A stretch of DNA of 42,798 nt. It comes from a virus. The translations under genes were made by a program, and so were the position numbers. The notes beneath the pieces were generated by a model. That model did not search any database and was not told the origin of the DNA. It saw only the letters and a program-made list of their open reading frames with translations. The DNA lies in the IMG/VR virus record IMGVR_UViG_3300010354_000183, positions 1 through 42,798 of that record. One strand, 5' to 3'. Positions 37,622-42,798 of this stretch are shown here, piece by piece. Positions within the stretch are counted from its first letter, which is position 1; each line of letters begins with the position of its first letter.

Positions 37622-40153
37622 CTACTTATAAGGCTCAATACTTTCGTCAGCAAAGCGCAACTCCGGATACAATACATCTTCTGTTATAAAAACACCAGCC
37701 GAAATAATTGTTTTTATGATTTCAAAAAAACTATCTCTTGCTTTTGATGTGCCAGTCAAAAAAGGCTGAAACATCAGTCCGTTAGGTGATGGAGAAAATG
37801 GAAGCAATTGTTTTACTTGCCGAACCGTGGCTAGCTTTGAATGAGTTTTTTTAAAAACATAGGATGGGTCTATAACAATCTGCCCACCCGATAAGGTTAT
37901 GTAACGAACAGGGCCCTCTTCCAAAGAAGTGCCGTAATCAAAAACAACGTAGCCTCCGTTTTCATCAAAATCCAATGCAGAATCTACCGTTACCAGAACT
38001 CCGCTTTCGCCCTTAAGAATAATATTTTCAAGAATTGCTCCGTTTGAGCTTGGTAAGTATTTATAAACACTTCCATTTGGATCATAAAGGTATGAACCCA
38101 AATACAACGGACTGCTTGGTTGTACGTAATCAACCACCGTCATCATTAAATTATTTATAAAAATTTCCTGATTGATTGCCGATGTTTTATCAAAATAACA
38201 CGTTGCTGTTGACTCTCCCCACACGGTTTGCGTAGTTTGAGTTTTGACATTTGAGGCAATTGGTTGATTTGGAATCACTGACCAGTCTTCTATAGTCTCA
38301 AAATCTATGCTGGTTGTTCCAACTTTAGAAACTACATGTTGTCTTGTTTTTAGCTTTTCCCAAGCATATGAATTTAAAACATTTGCAGTTCCGTCTTCAT
38401 ATAATTTAAATTTTTTTCCGACTGTGCCCAACTTAGAAAAATTGAGCGCGGAGACAGAAGCAAATTGTAGTCGATATTTTTTATCTCCAAGTGGATATAA
38501 AGTAGATACGCTGGTTGATGGTAGTCCTATGTTTTTTTGATTTATTTTAAAAGATATTTTTGTTTCCGATAAAATTTTATTAACTACCCATGCCCCATTG
38601 ACGCTTAAAAGGCTTTCAGGATTGGCCGAGGATAAATTTATTATAATTTCTGAATTTTGAATTAATCCATGCGGATAATTAAACTCAACCTCAACAATAT
38701 CTGAGTCAAGATCACAAAAAAATGGATTATTTTTACCAATTTGAGTTGCCGAAGTGTGCGGCAAAACGGCATTATTGTCCGACAAATCGAGTGTCAACAC
38801 TCCAGTCGAGGGGTTAATTCCAACAATCTTATATTTTTTGTTAGCAAAATTTGCGTTTGAACGCCCCGTTTCTAGCACGAAGCTATTTCCCTGTTGCGGA
38901 AAGTAAGTGTTAAGAGTTATTGGAATTTTTATAAAATTTCTAGAAAAATCAATTACTTGGTGCTTAAGTCCATAAATATGCCATGCGCCCTGCAAAAATC
39001 TTTTTACAATTGGAGGAACTGCGGGCACAGTAATTGCCAACTCATCGTCGGTGGATTCCAACGAATACGAAAACAAATCTTGGTCATAAACTCTATAAGG
39101 AATGTTTTCTGTAAAAATCACATCCCTTGATGAAAGTTGTAAAACTTCGCCCTGATTTGATATTGGCAATTTTAAATATTTATTTCTGATTTTAAAATAA
39201 TTGTATCCAACCTCGATAATTTCGTGTGTTCCGTTTAAAACGGAATAGTTGCCCTGAATTAAGTCAACCAATATAGTTACTATGTTGCCATTATTGTCTA
39301 TAACGTCGTTTCCTAAAATATCTTGAATTGGAACAGCAACGGCTCCGCTTATTCCTACATCAAATTGTCCTCGAATCGTTACTATATCCCCTACTTTTGC
39401 TAGATGAACAGAGGGGGGCGGTCCATCAATATATTGAAAAGTAATAATATCTGAATAGTCGGCTATTTTTGAAACCGACCAACGTGTTTGAAATGAATTT
39501 GTTGTAGGAATTACATTTGGAAATAAAAATAGATTTTGTAGCGTTCCGCCGGTAACTTGTATAATTTCATTTAAACCAGACCCGCTTGACATTATTCTGA
39601 GTTTATTTTTTCCAACTGTCCTGTCATAGAATACAGTCGCAATATAGTGGTCTTGAGCAGAATTTATGTATGTCGCTAGTTCAGAAGCGGATACGCTTTT
39701 AATATTAGAAAACATCGTTGTATCAATCGTTAAGCGATGTTCCGTTTCTCGTGTTTTAACAATTAAATCATCTTTTTCCTTGAGGCGATATGGTTCCGGT
39801 TGGGCACAAATTATATTTGGACGAGTCAGTGTTTGAGAAAAGTAAATTTCCAAAACGCGGAGCAACAAAGCCAAGGTTGTTTTTGGCTGATTAATCATTA
39901 ATGGGGCGAGCGGTTTCAATCCTTCAATATTTAATCCAGCGTCTCTTGGAAGATAAAAACCATTGCGGGCCGCGAGCTTGAACACATACTCAGCATCTGC
40001 TGTGGTAAAGAAAAACTGATTTTGTGCAAATTCCGCGTATGCCTCTAATTGGGCGACGATGTCATCGGCCCCATCTAAAAAGGCATTTACAATTGGAGCC
40101 TGTTCCGCATTTGGCTTTGCAACTAATGGTAAATATTGACGAATATTTGACAT
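37622..40153 (-). CDS. Baseplate protein, 843 aa
   Basis: The N-terminal 100 residues are helical (MSNIRQYLPLVAKPNAEQAP, then FTTADAEYVFKLAARNGFYL), as in the plate-core part of baseplate wedge proteins. The rest is a series of beta modules with recurring short phrases (GDIVTIRGQFDV, GYNYFKIRNKYLKLPI) separated by loops, which suggests repeated domain duplication. It starts two bases after the J-like gene, so they are co-translated and likely interact. No exact family was recognised; the assignment rests on context, length and module style. Confidence 0.65.
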   Translation of the reverse strand: MSNIRQYLPLVAKPNAEQAPIVNAFLDGADDIVAQLEAYAEFAQNQFFFTTADAEYVFKLAARNGFYLPRDAGLNIEGLKPLAPLMINQPKTTLALLLRVLEIYFSQTLTRPNIICAQPEPYRLKEKDDLIVKTRETEHRLTIDTTMFSNIKSVSASELATYINSAQDHYIATVFYDRTVGKNKLRIMSSGSGLNEIIQVTGGTLQNLFLFPNVIPTTNSFQTRWSVSKIADYSDIITFQYIDGPPPSVHLAKVGDIVTIRGQFDVGISGAVAVPIQDILGNDVIDNNGNIVTILVDLIQGNYSVLNGTHEIIEVGYNYFKIRNKYLKLPISNQGEVLQLSSRDVIFTENIPYRVYDQDLFSYSLESTDDELAITVPAVPPIVKRFLQGAWHIYGLKHQVIDFSRNFIKIPITLNTYFPQQGNSFVLETGRSNANFANKKYKIVGINPSTGVLTLDLSDNNAVLPHTSATQIGKNNPFFCDLDSDIVEVEFNYPHGLIQNSEIIINLSSANPESLLSVNGAWVVNKILSETKISFKINQKNIGLPSTSVSTLYPLGDKKYRLQFASVSALNFSKLGTVGKKFKLYEDGTANVLNSYAWEKLKTRQHVVSKVGTTSIDFETIEDWSVIPNQPIASNVKTQTTQTVWGESTATCYFDKTSAINQEIFINNLMMTVVDYVQPSSPLYLGSYLYDPNGSVYKYLPSSNGAILENIILKGESGVLVTVDSALDFDENGGYVVFDYGTSLEEGPVRYITLSGGQIVIDPSYVFKKTHSKLATVRQVKQLLPFSPSPNGLMFQPFLTGTSKARDSFFEIIKTIISAGVFITEDVLYPELRFADESIEPYK

Positions 40154-40155
40154 TT

Positions 40156-42798
40156 TTACTGCCCAACATTAATATTAGTTGTGGGGTCAATAACGACTGC
40201 CTTCTCATTATCTGCCACTGGAATTCGTCCGTCAACTGCTATTGGTAGAGTTTCGATAATTTCAACGGATGTAACTCCAGGGATGTCCTGCACCAAACCA
40301 ATTAATTCAGACAAGATAACAGATTGGCCAATTCCCAAACCACTAATAAACGAAGCAACTGCAGAACGAACAACCGAAGCAATCACGTTAATAGAAATAC
40401 CTTCGCGTGTGCGCACGCGGAAGGTTACTGCCACCGAGCGAGGAATTGGGGGCAATACGGAAACGTCTGTTCCAGTAGACTTGACACCTGGGTAGCGATT
40501 AATAGACGTTGGAACACCGTCTACGGTTCTTTGCGCTTCTCTGATTAGTCCGCCAAAAATTTTGTATCCGTCAATGCCTGTTTTAGGTACTGTCTCATAT
40601 CCCAATTTATGTGTACATTTAATTTCTGTACCCAATGCATTTGAGATTTTTTGATAAGATTTAGACGGAACTAAAAACAACTCAGAATTTTCTGAATTTT
40701 TTGAGTCAATCGCCCATCCTTGGACTAATCTAAATGCAGAAAACGGAGTTTTTTCAATAAATCCAATATTTTCTTCGTTGATTGATTCAATTTCAATTAA
40801 TCTTGAGGCTGGCGGAGCACCCGCTGGCATATCAAATTCGATATATTGACAAATGTCCGCCGATAGTCCGTAATAACCAATTGCGGTTATATTCCACAAA
40901 CCAACCAACGACTGCACAAACCACTTGGTTGTGCCGTCCATGCCAGAACCTGTTCCGACTGGCCACTCTCCGGTTCCCTCCGCAGCGGAAGCAATTGATA
41001 GTTTGCACCCCGGCAAGACAGATTCAGAATCAACAATACGAACGGGGCGAGGGTCAATTGCATAATCTACGGGGTCGTTATATGAAACTTGTAATTCTTT
41101 ACCCCACCACAATTGGCCTATATTGGCCTGCCCCGCTACTGTGCGAGAGCTAGCATCATAAAACACATCTTGAGTAGGCAAAATGGAATTATACAAAATC
41201 ATTGTATTTTTGCCGTCATGAGCAATTAGTTGATACTGACCATCTGCTCCTGAGCCAAAACCATTTAAGAAAACATAATCGTCTGTATTTACGCCGCTGT
41301 TTGCTAACAGTAGGGTGTCATTTGCATATTCTGGAGATACAGCTCCATCGGATGTGTTTGATAACAAAAGTGCAGAAAAACCATCTGATAGTCTTTTTAA
41401 GATTCCATAAGAATACTTACCAGAAATAGCCTGTGCATGGGTTCCTGTTAAAACCGTGTTGCCCACCACCTCAACGCCCTGAGGTCCTGCTTTATAATTA
41501 GTTTTAATATTTTTTTCCGTATAAATACTTGGAATAAATACTAAATCTGTACTGGCAGCCAAACTCAAGCCAAGGTGGTCTTGCGTAAGATTGGGGGCCA
41601 TAATAACAATTTCTCTTGTATCATTCACCTGTACTACGGGATATCCCAAATATCCCGTAAGTCCGTATGGATTTTCTTGATACAAATCGCTTCTTACGCA
41701 GCGTCCAGAATCAATTGCTGGACAGTTTAGCTCAGACGGAAAGGCTGCCGACCTAATATACATCATGTCGCCAATTCTGGCGGACAGCACTTCTGTTGGG
41801 TGATTGGTAAGGCTAACAGTAGCTAGTCCAACTGATGGACTATTGTATGTTACATCAATTGTAGCGCCGGAGGTTAGAGGTTCCGTTCCGCTTGCAGAAA
41901 TTCCAGAAATACTGACTGTTTGACCATTTCTTAAAAAATATAAACGACCTCGATATGCGCCCGCCTGCTCATAAATCATTTTGGTTCCGGAACGAAACCA
42001 AGTTTTTTCATTTGCCGTATTGGCAGGCGTCTGATTTACCAAAGGCGATGAAACCCTAAATGGCCTTAGCAAATCAGTAGTCAGTGCGTTTGTAACCTGA
42101 ACAATCGACCCCTTGGGCAACTGTTTGGTCTGAGAAGACAATAAAGAAAAATACGCAGAATTGTTTTGTGACGACGCCGCCTCAAGAACGGTTGTTTCGT
42201 AATTATTAGTGAGCGTATCTTTTGGATATACAGCTCCTCTGGTTCCGCGTAGCTTAGATGATATTTGTATCTTTGATGCACCCTCAGAGCGCACAATGTC
42301 TGCTTGAATGGGCAGCGAAGATGCAGGAGCAAAATTTGCCCACCGTCCAAAAGTTTCGGTGTTGGTTGGCAAAATATAGACTTCTTCACCAACTGAAGAG
42401 TATGCGGTGCCTAAAATTGCGCTTCCATTTGGAAACATGGAATCGTTTGACTGGAGCACCGTCTTAATCCAATTGTTGGTTGAGCTATAATCATAAATTG
42501 CACACCCTTCTGAGCGGTTTGCCAAAAAGGCATGAAACTGCAAAGCGGCTGTTGGATTAGTAATAGACGCAGGCAATGAGCTGGTATTTGTATAGTTGAT
42601 ATACGTTGACCTTGGAATCTCAGGAGCATTTGGGGTCAAAAAGCTCGTCGTATCCAAACCCAATGTAGATGCGGTAACGATGCTTGCGTCTGGCAAGTAT
42701 GCGTTGAGTGCGTCCGCCAAATCTTTTAATGTTTTGGGGGCTATTGCAAAAGATTGTAATTGATAATCAGAGGCATTAAAAACTGTGCTCAATGCAAC
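40156..42798 (-). CDS. Baseplate J-like protein (T4 gp6-type), N-terminus beyond window
   Basis: The frame is still open at the right edge, so the true start lies outside; the TTG at 42792 has no supporting site. The C-terminal part has PPIPRSVAVTFRVRTREGIS, then VRSAVASFISGLGIGQSVIL and LIGLVQDIPGVTSVEIIETL, matching the C-terminal region of baseplate J/gp6/gp47 proteins. These form the wedge ring of contractile-tail baseplates. The central region is long and beta-rich, larger than Mu gp47 (about 360 aa). This gene is the main evidence that the phage is a myovirus. Confidence 0.78.
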   Translation of the reverse strand, partial: VALSTVFNASDYQLQSFAIAPKTLKDLADALNAYLPDASIVTASTLGLDTTSFLTPNAPEIPRSTYINYTNTSSLPASITNPTAALQFHAFLANRSEGCAIYDYSSTNNWIKTVLQSNDSMFPNGSAILGTAYSSVGEEVYILPTNTETFGRWANFAPASSLPIQADIVRSEGASKIQISSKLRGTRGAVYPKDTLTNNYETTVLEAASSQNNSAYFSLLSSQTKQLPKGSIVQVTNALTTDLLRPFRVSSPLVNQTPANTANEKTWFRSGTKMIYEQAGAYRGRLYFLRNGQTVSISGISASGTEPLTSGATIDVTYNSPSVGLATVSLTNHPTEVLSARIGDMMYIRSAAFPSELNCPAIDSGRCVRSDLYQENPYGLTGYLGYPVVQVNDTREIVIMAPNLTQDHLGLSLAASTDLVFIPSIYTEKNIKTNYKAGPQGVEVVGNTVLTGTHAQAISGKYSYGILKRLSDGFSALLLSNTSDGAVSPEYANDTLLLANSGVNTDDYVFLNGFGSGADGQYQLIAHDGKNTMILYNSILPTQDVFYDASSRTVAGQANIGQLWWGKELQVSYNDPVDYAIDPRPVRIVDSESVLPGCKLSIASAAEGTGEWPVGTGSGMDGTTKWFVQSLVGLWNITAIGYYGLSADICQYIEFDMPAGAPPASRLIEIESINEENIGFIEKTPFSAFRLVQGWAIDSKNSENSELFLVPSKSYQKISNALGTEIKCTHKLGYETVPKTGIDGYKIFGGLIREAQRTVDGVPTSINRYPGVKSTGTDVSVLPPIPRSVAVTFRVRTREGISINVIASVVRSAVASFISGLGIGQSVILSELIGLVQDIPGVTSVEIIETLPIAVDGRIPVADNEKAVVIDPTTNINVGQ

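Noticed and set aside
1-42798. tRNA, rRNA, integrase or attachment sites
   Set aside because: None were seen: no cloverleaf with a CCA-type end, no recombinase motif and no long terminal repeat in the window.

Overview
The window is part of a tailed double-stranded DNA phage genome (Caudoviricetes), probably a large myovirus. Direct evidence is a portal protein, a terminase large subunit, a Mu F-like head protein, a prohead-protease-like protein, a baseplate J-like protein, two other large baseplate or tail proteins and a 2142-residue tail fibre. Genes are packed tightly, often with ATGA stop/start overlaps. Four small lipoproteins with a lipobox point to a Gram-negative host. The motility-sigma-like promoters described below suggest a motile host, but no taxon can be named from the sequence.

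Layout. 1-794 is the N-terminal part of a virion protein that runs off the left edge. 851-1783 holds three small plus-strand genes, including an AP2-domain DNA-binding protein, closed by a bidirectional terminator. 1810-2979 (minus) holds a small probable virion protein and the prohead protease. 3016-6316 (plus) is a sigma70-type operon: SF2 helicase, GT9 glycosyltransferase and three small genes. 6319-9138 (minus) carries a GT2-like protein, the head morphogenesis protein and three head-region genes. 9139-9606 is a regulatory stretch with two sigma28-like promoters and one small gene. 9604-14599 is one long minus-strand operon of small genes, several of them duplicated, with a DUF2384 antitoxin-like protein, a DUF5672 protein and a lipoprotein. 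14601-18126 holds the portal, a virion protein, a DUF4406-like protein and a 34-residue membrane protein. 18117-24880 holds an HNH nuclease and the giant tail fibre. 24961-30924 is a minus-strand operon ending in glpX and an intein-containing terL. 30909-34683 holds lipoproteins, a DUF2827 protein, small genes and regulatory DNA. 34686-42798 holds baseplate and fibre genes; the last is cut by the right edge.

The most striking observation is regulatory. Seven minus-strand sites match the classical sigma28/FliA promoter (TAAAGTTT-N11-GCCGATAA) with spacers of 11 or 12, one of them perfectly. Six of the seven lie just upstream of a start codon with a good ribosome binding site. A second class of sigma70-like promoters serves the helicase operon, the DUF2827 gene and probably the head operon. 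This suggests that the phage takes over a FliA-type RNA polymerase or encodes its own FliA-like factor; no such factor is recognisable in this window.

Other notable content: a class II fructose-1,6-bisphosphatase with all visible metal-site residues; a 418-residue LAGLIDADG intein inserted directly before a catalytic motif of the terminase nuclease; two related lipoproteins, one with an intact HExxH zinc-protease motif and one with that motif lost; four sugar-transfer-like genes; and a start codon whose only Shine-Dalgarno sequence lies beyond a perfect hairpin.
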